A stretch of 64,000 nucleotides of DNA, from assembly GCF_029867415.1 (NCBI RefSeq), contig NC_081183.1:140825951-140889950 (forward strand). Reading direction: 5' to 3'. The position numbers were made by a program, and so were the translations under genes. The stretch's first letter is position 1. Every line of letters begins with the position of its first letter. A model generated the notes under the pieces. That model had not been told where the DNA came from and ran no database searches. It saw nothing but the letters and a program-made list of their open reading frames with translations. Positions 43,845 through 58,320 of the stretch are shown here, piece by piece. The DNA is from Vicia villosa (Eukaryota > Streptophyta > Magnoliopsida > Fabales > Fabaceae).

Positions 43845-44335
43845 TTAAAATGAATTGAGGGACATTGTCAAAAGGAATGGTTTTGATAAGGTTTGAAGTT
43901 GGTTTTTAACAAGAGAAACAATAGATTTGACTAAAATATGAGTATTAGACTTCAATCTCATTAAGTATATCCAAAGAAACGTATTATAATAGTCTACAAT
44001 GGTTAAAAAGTATTTATAGCTTAATAAAGAAGGTAAAAATGAAAGGTCCCTGCTGATACCATGCACAAGATCAAAACAATTATGAGAAATATTAGTGTTA
44101 TCATGAAAGGGAGGTTGTTTATGTTTATGAAAACAAGTATCACAAGGCACGAAGGATTTAGTAGTTCTTACAAAAGGAACAAGAGTGTCATGAGAAGAAT
44201 GACCAAGATGATTGTGCCAAATATTACAATTGTTAACAATGGAAACACTTACACTATTGCTAAAATGGCTAGGGTCATGAATTTTGAGAGATGGAAAGGT
44301 GAATAAGTACTATCTTTGATATAACTAATGTTGTG
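43845..44335 (-). pseudogene. Copia pol fragment (GAG-pre-integrase and integrase start)
   Basis: The minus strand reads NIWHNHLGHSSHDTL, CDTCFHKHKQPPFH and then FLTIVDYYNTFLWIYLM. This is the HHCC zinc region before the integrase and the first part of the integrase core of a Ty1/Copia polyprotein. The frame breaks before the second catalytic Asp, and no flanking LTR was found. It is separate from the larger Copia block to the right, since both contain this same region. Confidence 0.75.
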
Positions 44336-44599
44336 TCAAAAAAAAATGTTGTGTAAAAGTGATCCATTAACCATATCTTTCACAATAGTTTACCTTATAT
44401 AGGCTACAAGCATGAGTAACACGCACAGAGCAATGGACTTAGAGCTAAACGGGGTCTAATAAACCCAAACAGAAACTAATACTCCACAAATCCTCCTTTC
44501 AGTTGATCTCTATACAACAACATATCAACTGTCAACAAAAAACAAAAAAGACAAAACTGTACAAATTTCAGTCAAAAGTAATTTACTTGGTGCAATAAA

Positions 44600-47395
44600 G
44601 ATCACACATTCCTTAGCCTTCCATTAATTAGATTTTCACTTTCCGAGCCTTTGTCATAATATCAGCTAGCTAGTCTTGGGATCTGCAAAATTTTAGCTTA
44701 ACAACTCCATCATTGTTGAGATTTCTAATAAAATGGTACCTAACATCAATATGTTTGCATCTTTCATGCATAATGGGATTCTTTGAGAGTTTAATAGATG
44801 AATTGTTATCACAATTTGTAGGAGTTCAGCTACTTTGTTTCAAATGCAAGTGATTCAATACATTTATCAGCCAAAGACACTGACAGGCACTAGAGATAGA
44901 TGACACAAACTCAACTTCGGTGGTGGACAAAGTGACAATTGGTTGTTTCCTGGAGAACCAACAGATTGCATTTAATCCCATTGTAAACACATAACCTAAT
45001 GTGCTTTTCCTATCATCATGATCACCTGCATAATCAGAGTCAGTTCATCCTTGCATCAACAAATCGCCATCAGGTTTACTCCTATACATGACACCAAAGC
45101 TCAATGTTCCCTTCAAGTATCTCAAGATTCACTTGACTGCAGCAACATGCAACTTAGTGGGCCTTTTCATATATCTTGCAGCTAAGTAAACAGAGAAGGT
45201 CATATCTGGTCTTGTAGCTAAAAGATACATCAAACTACCAATCATCTTTTTATAGAAGGTAGCATCTATGGCTTTTCCTTTTTCATCTTTCACTAATTTG
45301 CTTCCATATACAATTAGGCTACAAACTTTGTTGCAATCTTCCATGCCAAACCTTGCCAGTATCTCATAGGCATATTTTTGCTGATAAATGAATATTCCTT
45401 GGTCACGTTAACTTACTTCATTTCCCAATAAATATTTCATTATTCCAAGGCAAGTCATGACAAAGTTTTCTCTCATGGACCCTTTGAATCCTTCAATCAT
45501 CTCCTCATCATTGCCAGTGTAGATGAGGTTATCTACATACAAGCTGACAATTAGAATATTACCCTTACTCTTATGCATAACAAACAAAGTTTGCTCATAA
45601 GGACACTTCTAACTTTTTTGCATTAAAGTAAGATTCAATCTTATTGTACCAGACTCTAGGTTCTTGCCTTAGGCTATATAAAGTCTTCTTGAGTGTATTA
45701 AAATAGTCAATTCCTCCCTTGTTATATCCTAATGGCTGCTCCACATACACTTCCTCTGTTAGTTCTCCATGTAAAACGATACTTTTTACATCTAGCTGAA
45801 ACACGCACCAATGCTTATACTCAGTTAAAGCAAGAATTGTTCTTATAGCATCCCATCTTGCCACTAGAGCAAAAACTTCACTATAATCAATTCCGTATTT
45901 TTTGTGTGTACCCCTTTGCCACAAGTATGGCCTTATGTTTCTATACCTTTCCCTTTTCATTATATTTGGTCTTGAAAATCCACTTGACACCAATGGCTTT
46001 CACCCCTAATGGAAGGGTTGTCAGTTCCCAGGTATCATTAGCCTCAGTTGACTGCATTTCACTCTCCATGGCCCTTTTCCGGGTATATGACTTTAGAGCT
46101 TCTTCATAGTAACTTGGATCTTCATTTGAGTTAGACATAGCAATTGCCAAATTCTGACTCTTGCTCATAAATCATTTGAGTTCTCATACTGAGTTTTACA
46201 GTTTTCACCTGATTCTTCACTAGCGTCATTATTTCCAGTTTCACCATTGTTGTCAACAAAATAATTCACAAGATTCTCATCTTGGTCATTTAGCAACTCA
46301 ATTTTACCATTGTCTTCAACATCAGTCACATGATCAACTGGTTTGGTAGTGTTTTGCTTATTCTAATTCTACCCTTTGGACTCTTTAAAAGCAACATCCA
46401 TACTAACAATAATCTTTTTCTCAATGGGATTATACAACTTATAGGCTTTTGATTCTTCAATAACACCAAGGGGGACACACTTGATGCTTTTACTATCTAG
46501 CTTTTTTCTGTGAACATCAGGGACATAAACATGAGCTAAGCTTCCAATATCTAAAATGATGCACATAAGGCTTGACTCCACTCCAAGCTTCTTCTGGGGG
46601 TAAGATCTTTTACAACATGTGTAGGACATATATTCATTACATATGTAGCCCAATTTACAGCTTCAGGCCAGGATTTCTTAGGTACACATCTAGAAAATAT
46701 CATGCTTCTAACCATATTCAACAATGTTCTATTTTTTTCTCAGACACTCCACTTTGCTGAGGAGTATAGGTTGTAGTTAACTGCCTTTTCACACCCTGAG
46801 AGCTACATAAATCATTATACTCAGTGATGTAAATTCACCTCTCCTATGAGTTCTAAGACACTGAATTAAGCAGCTGGATTCATTTTCAACTAGGGATTTG
46901 AACCTTTTAAAAACATCAAATGCACATTACTTTTCTTGCAAGAAGTAAATCCATGTTTTTCTATTGTAGTCATCAGTGAACGTAATGAAGTGTCTATTTC
47001 CACTATTTGATTGAGGATTAATGGGTCCACAGATGTTAGAATGAACAAGTTCAAGCTTCTTGGAAGCTCTCTAACTGACATGTCTTGTAATGTTGTCTCT
47101 ATGTTGCTTGTCAACCAAACAATCAATGCACTTGTCTTCAACGTTCTTCAGGTCTGTTACCCTTAAATCATCTGCCTTTTTCTTAGGGTCTTCAAACCCT
47201 TGATGCTGAGGTGACCATATCTATTATGCCACAAACTGATTTCTTCTGGGGTGGTGGCTTTAAATTATTTGGGCACCACCACAAATGCCTTGACAATATA
47301 CATTCTATTAGTTGTCATTTCGGTTGTTAGAATCAGCCCTTTATCTTCATGAAAAAGTTGACAAACAATTGTTAGGATCGCGGATTTAATTCAAA
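44600..47395 (-). pseudogene. Degenerate Tnt1-like Copia polyprotein
   Basis: The minus strand carries, in order, GAG-pre-integrase (WHNRYGHLSIKGLKTL near 47230), integrase core (about 47140-46700), integrase C-terminal part (SKAYKLYNPIEKKIIVSMDVAF), reverse transcriptase (GVKWIFKTKYNE; DYSEVFALVARWDAIRTILAL; FQLDVKSIVLHGEL; TLYSLRQEPRVWY) and RNase H (MIGSLMYLLATRPDMTFSV). The usual LDVKSAFLHG reads LDVKSIVLHG. Many stops and frameshifts break it, and gag and both LTRs are missing or unrecognisable. Confidence 0.85.
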
Positions 47396-47467
47396 TTAAT
47401 ATGTTGATAAACGGTAATAACTCTTTAAATGATATTATTTTTGGCAATTTTACTCTTCATTTAAGGC

Positions 47468-47547
<80 letters not shown>

Positions 47548-49062
47548 GAATAAATATTATCACTAAAGATTAAAAGAGACGTTTATATTTATTTAACTCA
47601 ACTAGCATGCTTTTTTTAGTGCTAACTTATAACTAAAATAAAAAAAAACAATCATTCAACTATTGTTAACCAATACATTAAACTTTTTTGTTAAAAGTTT
47701 TCTTTTATCCATTTCATTTATAAAATCTTATTTGTAAAATGATTGCAAGTAGTTTATTTTACTCAAAATAAATACCTCTTTTTTCTTGGAAACTTCATCA
47801 TTCATTATTTGCCTTTTATCTTTTGAAAAGAAAATGTCAAAACTCAGAAAGAAAACTTACATAAGCAACTAAAGAAGAAGTTGCAACTCCATAATACCTT
47901 ACCATGCACCAAGAAAAGTCAAAGCATTAATTTGATTCATATGAATAATAGAGTTCCATTTTTAAATCCAACTGAATTTAGTCTCTAAATCTAATGCCAT
48001 TGGTCAAATTGTAGCAAACTACCGACCCACACTTCGACTTTCCTGGCGGCTGTATTTGCTTTTAGTTTTGAAACATCTTTCATTTCACACCATCTTAATC
48101 TTTTTGAACAAATTTGATAATGATGTCCAAGAAACGACTCGATAAAGTGAAAATGGTCAGAAAAAATATACCATAAGATGTCAATATCGATACTGGTATA
48201 TATCATTTTACAATAAAGAATACACTTTGATTAATTCACACGGCCAAGACGTAATTAATACGGTAACATCTCTATTGATTAAAAACTTTTAAAACCTTAA
48301 TGTTGTCTGCAATATTTATTCAACTTTTAGTCTCCACACTATTTTCAATTAGCATTTAGATAAATTTTTAGGTATCCATCATAAGTAATTTGTGCCGGTA
48401 TTTTAATTACTAATTAATTTAAAATTTAAATTTATTTTAAAATAAAATATTTTTAAATAATATGTGTCGTTGAATAATAATATTTGATTGGATGAGAATA
48501 TTTATATCTAATTAAATTTAAAAGTATCGAAATGTTCACCTTTTTATTTCCTATAAAATAAAAAAATAAACTTATATTATCGAAATGCTGTCAAGTTTTA
48601 CAAATATTTATTTGAGATTTGGATCCTCTCCAACTATTTTACTGCTGCGGCCTATTTATTTGGAATTTGTGATAGAAGTCTTTCGTAAACAATCAACTAA
48701 AAAAATTCAATTCCCAGGTTCAAGTCTAGGTTATTTTCATTTGTAAGCTTTTGACACTTCAAATTTCATCTCTTATTAAAAAAAGTTAAATTTATGTTGT
48801 AGATATTTTTTTATAGATAAGTATAGGAATACTTATAGAATTTTCGAGCACCTCGGACACAAACACCCTGAAAATATCTATTATGCTATTTGTTTTTTAG
48901 AGTACTTCTAAGATGGTGCCCAAATACAAGTCACATTCACTTCGACAGTGTTCTCATCGTATATGAAATATATCTTTTTAGTTGTATTCTATGAACAAGA
49001 CTATGTTTCACCATGGTGCATCAATATGTTTTACCACGGTTGTTGTTTTTAACCCAGATGGG
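47396..49062. other. AT-rich intergenic DNA
   Basis: Contains the (AT)n array at 47469-47545. No gene, RNA or bounded element seen in the rest. Confidence 0.5.
47469..47545. repeat. (AT)n microsatellite
   Basis: 77 bp of uninterrupted AT dinucleotides. Confidence 0.97.
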
Positions 49063-51982
49063 TGTCATACCTCAAATTTTTCCTATCCAATTTATCTGAC
49101 TTACAATTCATAAACATACCTCATTTAGGTCATGACCCAATGCATGTATTCATATCATTGATACTATTCAAAGGGTGGCAAGAAAGAGGTTTCAACTACA
49201 GAGAATTCTTGATCAAAAGGAGAGGATTTGAGGCCTAATCAGATGGCATCATCCTTATTTTGAACGTTTTCTTGAATCAGAGTTTTCTCATCTTCAATTC
49301 AAGGCATTGGTTGGAATGTACAAGCTTGGAATTCATCTAGTCATCCTGAATTAGGGTTTTTTACCAAAGTCAGCCCAGTTGACTTTTTGGTCAACACTTT
49401 AATCAGGAGCTGATTTTATAATGAGAAATTGCACATTGACTATGTGGAGGTGTCCATCTGATTGAAAGTGGTTGGAAGTTGATTAATCGAGAAATTTATC
49501 TGAAATGAGAAAAATCAGAATAGTTGACTTTCTAGGTCAAAGTCATGGTCAACTGTCAAATATTGACTTTTGGATGAAAATTGGTCAAGAAAAGTCAACA
49601 TGAATAATAAAATCAAGTAAATTGTCAAAGTTGCCATTTTTGGAAGTTAGGCTAAAAAAAGAAAGCTTTCACACTTAGAAAATATTTTGACTTTTTAAAA
49701 GTATAGTGATCAGTCAACTTCACCACCAATTTACACGTGGCCAGAGGCATTTTCTAGAAAATATTCCAACATCAAAGTTGTTCCTCTCAAGTCTAGGTTA
49801 ATATCATTTGAAAATTGGTTGAAAAGATATTGAGGTTTGAAGTTGAAGGATTCTTATTGAACCAGTCAAGTTGCTGGGCAAAGTTGTTGGGTGCACGTAA
49901 GCATTTTATCAAACAGTTGGCATGCCAACATCGAAGTTGATTATAGAGAAATACAAAGGCCCATCAGGTGCAAACATGGCATACATCTCTTCTCCTCCAT
50001 GTCCTATACACAATTAGCCAAGAATCAAGTCAATTTAGTGGGTATTATATCATCTATGAAGCTCCAAAGTCTCATCCTCGCAAAGTCAAAATTGTACATC
50101 TGGCCAGGCCAAGATCCAAGTCATGCGCGGGCATTTAATCAAACATGTGGTGTGCCATGTTCAAACCACTTTTTAAGAAGCTACAAGTATCCCCGGGACT
50201 CTAATCCAACGTTAAACTCTTGTGTCCCATGTCTTCTATCCATTGAGCTAAAAATATGGGTTTTGGTCGTATGGTTAACAAAATTTAAAGCTTCAAACCC
50301 ACGTCATGAGAATGGGCATTACGACAAGACGCCGGGCCAGGAAATGTGTTGTGCGCACGTGTTCAAAATTTTTTGCCCACTTTGTTTTCTTGCGAATTCT
50401 CTACCTCTTACATCCATCATCTCAAGAGTTCATCAACATAAAACTTGTTCTCTCTTAGCCTCTCTTTCAATGGATACCCAGATATTGGCATTTGGCTGAG
50501 TGGGTAGTAATTTGTAAAGTTGCGAAGTCATGTGTTTGGAAGTTGTGTATAGGCTGGTATTGAGCGAGAGCTAGCATGCGCATGTTGCAATGATGCAAGG
50601 TCAGATTTCTAGGCATTTTAGAATTACTTCCCATCTTTGTTTCACAATAATGTCAGCTCCAACCTCCCTCTACTCCATGTGCTCTTTATGGAGGTGTCAG
50701 GATCAGATCAAATGGCATAGCATAGATCGATTTATTGAGACTTGAAGTGGTCCAGGTGAGCATTTTTATCCATCAAAGGCATAAACTCCGGCCTGTGGCC
50801 ACTTGAATCATCCATGTGCCATGCACATCGCACAATCATGTATTGACCATAGTTCTCTCCCATGAGAAGCTAAGCATCATTACTCACTCTATCTATCCAT
50901 GCATAATATTCCAGCATGAAAGCCCATAACATCATACACACTCACACTATATAAGATACCAACCCTTTACAAATTACAGGGGCTCCATAATTATATCTTT
51001 TCGGTTTCAAATATCTTCACTCTCCACTCTCTCTTCTTTCTCATCTTCATCACTTCCTCCAACCAACTCCTAATAAACTCTTCAACAACCACAATCATCC
51101 CCATCCTCACTCTTCCACCACCATCACCAACCATATTCAATCTCCTCTGGATCAACCTCATCACCACCTTCAAACATGAACCAACACCATCATATTCAAC
51201 TTTCAACCCTCTCTTCAACCAACCGCCATAGCTGATTCTAACGAACTCCAAGAAACGTAACAAAACCTCACTGCAACCACAGCCATCACCTCCATTCTTC
51301 ATCACCTTCACATCATCACTATTCTCATGAGCGCTCCAAGAGAATCACCATTGATCACCATTCTCTTGGGATTCTTGAAGCTTACATCTAGCTCAGCCAC
51401 GGTTCGTCTCATCTCCACCATCAAAAGCTCGGAGAAAACCGAGTTTATTTCTCGGTAGGGCGACGCAGCGAGTTCCTTTCATCAACAATGTCTGAACTCA
51501 AGAGCTTGTAGAATTTTCTGCAGTTTTTGCGATTTGACATCAGGTAAGTTCTTTGATCTCCTTCACAGCATAATTAGAGATCTTGATTTTAGGGCTTTAG
51601 CACGCGTTTTGGTCATTGTGAGTGTTATATCTATATGTTACGCATTACTTTGAATAGTTTAGGCTAGTTGGAACTTGTTTTCATAGTTTCTGGTGGGTTA
51701 GTGTCTTGATGAGGGCTTGACGTTTCAAGGTTAGAGGTGAGATGAAAGAGAACTAACGCTGGATTTAGAGTCTACGCGAAAAATCGAGCGAGATGAGGTG
51801 AGAGTTTTAATTACTAGAAACTTTCTTGTACTCCGGTGACCTTCGCAGCCGGAGAAGACGACCGGAGGAGGGAGCTCCTGCGTCTGTGTCATTTTATATG
51901 TTCCTTTCCGTTTGCTTACGTGTCCCTTATCCATTCGCCTATGCATTACGTTCTTCTTTGGTTTGTTATTTGAATTCATTTA
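49063..51982 (+). repeat. Probable LTR or leader of a large Gypsy (Tat/Ogre-like) element
   Basis: It starts TGTCATACCTCAAATTTTTCC, close to the beginning of Ogre-like LTRs of legumes. It continues as GC-balanced, noncoding, repeat-like DNA with recurring phrases (GTTGACTTTTTGGTCAA; CATTTAATCAAACATGTGG; CCATTGAGCTA). A frame of 202 codons at 49891-50499 has no recognisable domain, and 50990-51320 is CT-rich leader-like sequence. The MULE-type element inserted at 51983. The right end of this LTR is not defined. Confidence 0.3.
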
Positions 51983-53672
51983 GAAAATTTCTTTACCCAC
52001 CTCCCTATGGGGGTCACCCCCAGCGAAAACCCCACTTTACCCCTGCTTCGGAAATGCATTTCCGAAGTATTTTTTTTTTAAATTTTTCAGACTTAGGAAG
52101 TGCATCTCCGAAAACACCAAATGGGGGGTGTTTACGGAGATGCACTTCCGAAAACACCTTTTTTCAGATTTTGGGGGGTTTCGGAAATGCACTTCCGAAT
52201 TATGCAGAAACTGTGTTTTTTTTTTTTATGTTTTTGGAAACTCTCTCGTATTTTTAATTAAAGGAAGACGGCAAATAAAATAAGCGACATATAAACAGAA
52301 AATACTAATATGATAAAAATAGTAATATATACAAGCCGATCCGATCCAAATCCAAATAATAATAGTGTGCGAAAGATACAATCCAAAAACAAAAAAAATA
52401 AACCCGACCACTACTGGGTATGCCTAACCCTCTCTCCCTAGGACCTCCTCTGCCGTCTGTATGCCGCCGCACGGCCCGCATCAGTGACGATCATCTCCAT
52501 CACGGCGACTGCCTCTGGACCGCCCTGATGAACGACACCTCGATCCAACGCGTTCCGCCCAAGCATCTCTATCCGCTGGCAGATCGGCAGGAGATCAATG
52601 GCGTGGTCATCCTCGGCCTGCTGGTTCTCCAGGATCTACTCGTGTGCTGCCCTAGGAGCGCCGGGAGCGTCGGGTGTCAGCAGAGGATGTGACACCCGAT
52701 AGAACCATGTGACGTATCCCTCCACACTGTGCCAGTCCAGGGTGACCCGAATGCGACGATACTCCTCCGGTACCACATGATGCTCCCAATCCTCAAATAT
52801 GGCAGTGAGCTGCACTCGGGTCACTGTGTCGGGAGCAGCCTCAAAAGGTGACCTGGGTATCATCTACACAAATCTGAACTGCCGCATGCACCACTCAGGG
52901 AGATACCGCCCGCTCGCGTCTAGCCGACGCAGTCTGGGTCTCTCTACCCTGTCTGATGCGTGCTTGGTTGTCTGACATGTTCCTGAAAACAATTGAAATC
53001 GATTAATATGCGAGACAACATAAAGAACTAAAAAAAATTGCACTTCTGATACAATTCGGAAGTTCATTTCCGAAACTGGGAATGGAGGTGTTTTCGGAAA
53101 TGAACATCCGAAACACCCCTGCGAAGAAGTTTTCTGCAACTTCCATGGCAAACCCCAAAATCCATCTTCAAAACAACTTGTAATGCTTCTAAACAACCTA
53201 AATACTACTAACAACCTACCCCTATATCATTTATGCAATTGAAAACAACCCTAACATGCATTTGAAATATGGATCTAACAATTATAAAACTTACAAATTG
53301 AGTGATTGGAGGGCTTTTGAATGTAGTATAGCAAGGTGATTGGAGCCTTTGATGCAGCCTTGGAAGTGGGTTTGCAGAAAATCTCAGAGGAGTTGAGTTT
53401 GATATTGGTTTATGGTAAATGATTTGGGGGGAGGGGGCTGTTTTGCTAAATCTGCAAAACGCGCAATATTTCGGAAATGCACTTCCGAAATGGTGTTTTC
53501 GGAAATGCATTTCCGAAATAAGTCAAATTTTTTAAAAAAAAGGCGCTTTCGGAGATGCATCTCCGAAAACACCTTTTTCTTGCATTTCGGAAATGCATTT
53601 CCGAAGTCAGGGGTATATGTGGTTTTTCACAAGAGGTGACCTAGAAGGTTGGGAGGTGGGCAAAGAATTTTC
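51983..53672. mobile_element. MULE-type TIR element with a plant-mobile-domain fragment
   Basis: 1690 bp with inverted ends of about 90 bp: the left starts GAAAATTTCTTTACCCACCTCC, and the right end, reverse-complemented, is GAAAATTCTTTGCCCACCTCC. A near-perfect 9-bp target-site duplication flanks it (ATTCATTTA at 51974-51982, CTTCATTTA at 53673-53681). The motif TTTCGGAAATGCATTTCCGAA and variants recur near both ends. A minus-strand plant mobile domain piece lies inside. Nine-base duplication and long TIRs indicate a Mutator-like element; no transposase core is present. Confidence 0.75.
52420..52995 (-). pseudogene. Plant mobile domain (MAIN/PP7-long-form-like) fragment
   Basis: The minus-strand frame reads RRLDASGRYLPEWCMRQFRFV, MIPRSPFEAAPDTVTRVQL and VEGYVTWFYRVSHPLLTPD. 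WCMRQFxxxQxIP and the W-Y-rich segment are hallmarks of the C-terminal part of the plant mobile domain found in MAIN, in PP7 long-form homologues and in many Mutator-like elements. Two in-frame TAG codons are seen: at 52864-52866 in place of the Gln after MRQFRFV, and after APRAAHE near 52636. The N-terminal part of the domain is missing, so this is a fragment. Confidence 0.65.
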
Positions 53673-53681
53673 CTTCATTTA

Positions 53682-54540
53682 TTTGGAAAAAAGGGAGCGA
53701 TGCGTGTCGGGTACGGATTGGCTGGGATATCCATTTTTGTCCTATTCATTTAAGTAGCCATGGAGAAAAACTTGCATGGATACAAACATAAATCATGAGT
53801 GTTAGGAACAACCAATAAGAAAAGAGAAAATTTTGAATTTATTTAAAATTTAATTTCTTTTTTAATTGGATTCATGGGATGGTTGTGATTGAGTAGGAGA
53901 GAGAAACAAATATTTTTTATTTTTTAATTAATAAAAAATTGTGATTGGTTGTTTGTATAACCACCTGTTATGTTTGTGTTCATATTTTTCGTAGCCATGT
54001 CCAATTGATGCAAGTTATTACCAAGTTATGTTACGTTCCAAAAAGAAAGGGAAATATAGTCATGTAAGGTGCTGAATGTATTGAAATAGTTTGGGATTGG
54101 AAATAATAAGGAGAATTGGGCCACGAATTTGTTTGTAATCTGGGCTTGGTGGAGCTTTTCTGAAATTCACCCCTGGCTTGCTATTGCACACGTAGCTCAC
54201 ATGACTTGGGCCTCAGCGCCATTCATTTCCACAACCTCACGCTTCTGGCCCAACATACTTTTAACTGATCAGTGGGACTTGAATAGGGCAGGTCCTTTGA
54301 ATTTGGGTGCCTTGGGCGAATCAAAAGAGTGGTGCCCTTATAATTTTTTTTAACAATAAATATATAAGGATAAATGAAATGATTGGATAAAAAACACATT
54401 TTCATTTGATATTATGCAAAAAGAATAGAAATACGAATGTTTGAATCAATGTTTATACTACATCAAAACATAAACCACTATAAAGAAACTTCTTCTTATT
54501 CTTCTTCTTCTTGATCCCGTCTTTTTTCCTATAAAAAAAT
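53682..54540. other. Unassigned intergenic DNA
   Basis: Nothing recognisable as a gene. 54230-54340 (GGTCCTTTGAATTTGGGTGCC, then GGTGCCCTTATAA) is repeat-like, and similar wording returns at 55525-55545 and 55705. Confidence 0.4.
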
Positions 54541-54559
54541 TGACCAAACTTTTAAAATT

Positions 54560-55330
54560 ATTTAAATATCATCCTCTTAGCATTTTTGCTGCAAAATCGT
54601 TAATAATTTGTTCATAATCAAGGATATTCAAAAAAATATTTTCAATTGAAATGAACACAAGACTATTTAATCTATCTTGTGACATAGTAGATCTCAAATA
54701 AGATTTTAATAATTTTAATTTAGAAAAACTTCCTTTAGTTGATGCAACATTGATAGGAATAGTCAATATTACTCTATAATCTATGCATGCATTAAGAAAA
54801 CAATTAAAAGTGAATTAATATCATATAGTTTGATTTTGATTCAACTGTTAAAACTTCTCTAATAACTTGCAATTCTTCAAACAAAATTTCACCATCAAGA
54901 TCAAGAGAATTCTCATGTTTTAAACAAGTTTCAAGATGTTTACAACATGTTTTCAAGTCCCTATCAGATAATGATCTAAGCCTTTCAATATTAAACCAGA
55001 ATCCAAAAATACTTTCATATGTGCTATACTGCTAAAATCTTCTATCAAGTGAGTCAATTGTTTGATCTACAATATATAAGACATAATGATTTCGAAAAGA
55101 CTCTTCAGCAGACTCAAGATACGGTTGTGTGGGTTGAGATGAATTTTCATCACAGTGTTGTTTTCTACTAATTTGACGTTTTTGAATAAACACACATTCA
55201 ATCTCCATTTCATTCTCAATCTTTTCAGCACTAGCCTTAGCATTAACAAATCCAGATTCTTTATATTTTTCAAATACTTGATCAAACCTTTTACTACTTC
55301 TATAGCCACATCAATACGCATGTCTTCTTT
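54560..55330 (-). pseudogene. hAT-type transposase remnant (C-terminal region)
   Basis: On the minus strand TIPINVASTKGSFSKLKLLK, then YLRSTMSQDRLNSLVFISIE, is the C-terminal dimerisation region of hAT/zinc-finger MYM-type-1-like plant transposases (usual form: SAERSFSKLKLIKxxLRSTMxQ). Upstream pieces in other frames (RSLSDNDLKTCCKHLETCLKH; RRFxQYSTYESIFGFWFNIE) fit the middle of the same protein. Stops and shifts interrupt it, and no TIRs were found. Confidence 0.7.
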
Positions 55331-55605
55331 TTTTTTTTTTCAAACTTTCCTAATTTCATTAACAGCAATTAACAATTCACTCTTAATTTTGGAATCAATT
55401 CACTCTTAATTCACTCTTAATGCCTCAATTAAACTCTTTAGTTGCTAAAATTATAGATATATTAATTGATTTTATTTTAGGGAAATTAACTGATTTTATT
55501 CTAATCTATATTTTATTTATGAGAAATTACATTAGCGCCCTTATAATTTTGTTAACTAGTATTTTTTTTTAAAATTCCAGCAAGTATTTTTATAATAGAA
55601 AACTC

Positions 55606-57060
<1,455 letters not shown>

Positions 57061-57062
57061 TA

Positions 57063-57412
57063 GGGTTAAATATGTTTTTGTCCCTCTAAATATAGCGGTT
57101 TTCAACTTTAGTCCCTCTAAATATTTTTTTCAAAGAATGGTCCTCTTAAAAAATTTAATTTTAACTTTTGGTCCCTCATGGAAAAATCGTAGCTAAAATG
57201 ATATCTAATTCCGTTGCTAAATAAAAAATCGTCGCTAAAACCGCCGTTAAAATCGTCGCTAATTTGTAAAAACTGTCGCTAAATTGCAAGAGGGACCAAA
57301 AGTTAAAATTAAAATTTTTAGGAGGACCATTCTTTGAAGAAAATGTTTAGAGGGACTAAAGTTGAAAATTGAAAACTGCTATATTTAGAGGGACCAAAAA
57401 CATATTTAACCC
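57063..57412. mobile_element. Palindromic MITE (350 bp, TA duplication)
   Basis: Long inverted ends: GGGTTAAATATGTTTTTGTCC and CTAAATATAGC on the left match, as reverse complement, GCTATATTTAGAGGGACC and CATATTTAACCC on the right, for about 150 bp with mismatches. TA flanks both sides (57061-57062 and 57413-57414). The centre repeats CGTCGCTAA-type phrases. The family is a common legume palindromic element; its superfamily is uncertain. Confidence 0.7.
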
Positions 57413-57414
57413 TA

Positions 57415-57620
57415 AAAAATATTAGTTCTTTTAGGTAGTTTCTCATTCTTTTTGTATCATTCTTATGATATATTTTGTGTAGTTTTTGTATGATTGTTTC
57501 ACTTGGTTTTAGATCATTTTTAGACCTATAATTTTTCTTCCAATTTGCATGCTCCTATAGATTAGGGTTTTTAGGATAGTTTTTTTTTTCTTTCACAACT
57601 TCAAAACACTTAATAAATGA
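57415..57620. other. Short intergenic spacer
   Basis: T-rich DNA with no feature recognised. Confidence 0.4.
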
Positions 57621-58320
57621 TCGGCTAATTCCCCTTTTGCATAACAATACAAAAAACCAATCAAAAACACCCTAATAAAGGTCGGAATAATAAAAAGGGA
57701 ATGGAAACTCTCGCCCCTCCTGTTTAAGGGGACTTGAGCAGAAATTCCCAACCATAAAAAACACAAACAAAGACTCGCTCGAACCTCTCTTGTTTAAGGG
57801 AGTAACTCAAAACGCTCGTCAAACTTCTCTCTCTTCTCTCTTGCCTCGTAGGCATTATTAAGGGCACTGTTATTTCCGCTCGATCGCATCGTAGCTCGTA
57901 CCCTTATGCAAGAGCGCGAACGTTAATGCCGCCCAACTATAAAACACCAACAAATAATAAAAAACATAGAAAATCTTGAGCAGAACTACGACGCTCTGAT
58001 TCTTCATAAGAGGATACGTAGGCATAGAGGCAACTCTAGCTAGCACAATAATTATTAAAACACCTTAGGTTAATCATGAATTGCATTAGCATAAGTAGAA
58101 ATATCACACACCCATTAGATAAAAACAAACATAGGTGGATACCATCGAGTACGATGGGCGTGAGGGGTGCTAGTACCTTCCCCTTGCGTAACCGACTCCC
58201 GTACCTAGTTCTCTGGTTGAAAGACCTTGTTCTTATTCTTTGTTAGGTTTGTTGGCGTTCCTTTCCTTTTAGGATAGATATGTTAGTGGCGACTCTGTTG
58301 TTCATTTTTCGCGAGCGTGC
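57621..58320 (+). repeat. 3' part of a Tat/Ogre-like Gypsy LTR with primer-binding site
   Basis: Phrases usual in Ogre-type LTR ends are seen: GAACTACGACGCTCTGATTC, AAGAGGATACGTAGGCAT, ACCTTCCCCTTGCGTAACCG and GTTCCTTTCCTTTTAGGATAG. TGGCGACTCTGTTG follows near 58289-58302, the tRNA-Arg-type primer-binding site of that lineage, then CGCGAGCGTGCGACAGG. No Tat coding region follows in the window. Confidence 0.5.

Noticed and set aside
49891..50499. 202-codon frame as a new gene
   Set aside because: No domain, irregular composition and repeat-like surroundings. It sits in a probable LTR or leader, so I did not call it a gene.
51826..52257. 143-codon plus-strand frame across the left MULE end
   Set aside because: It runs through the element border and the palindromic TIR repeats, so it cannot be a conserved gene.
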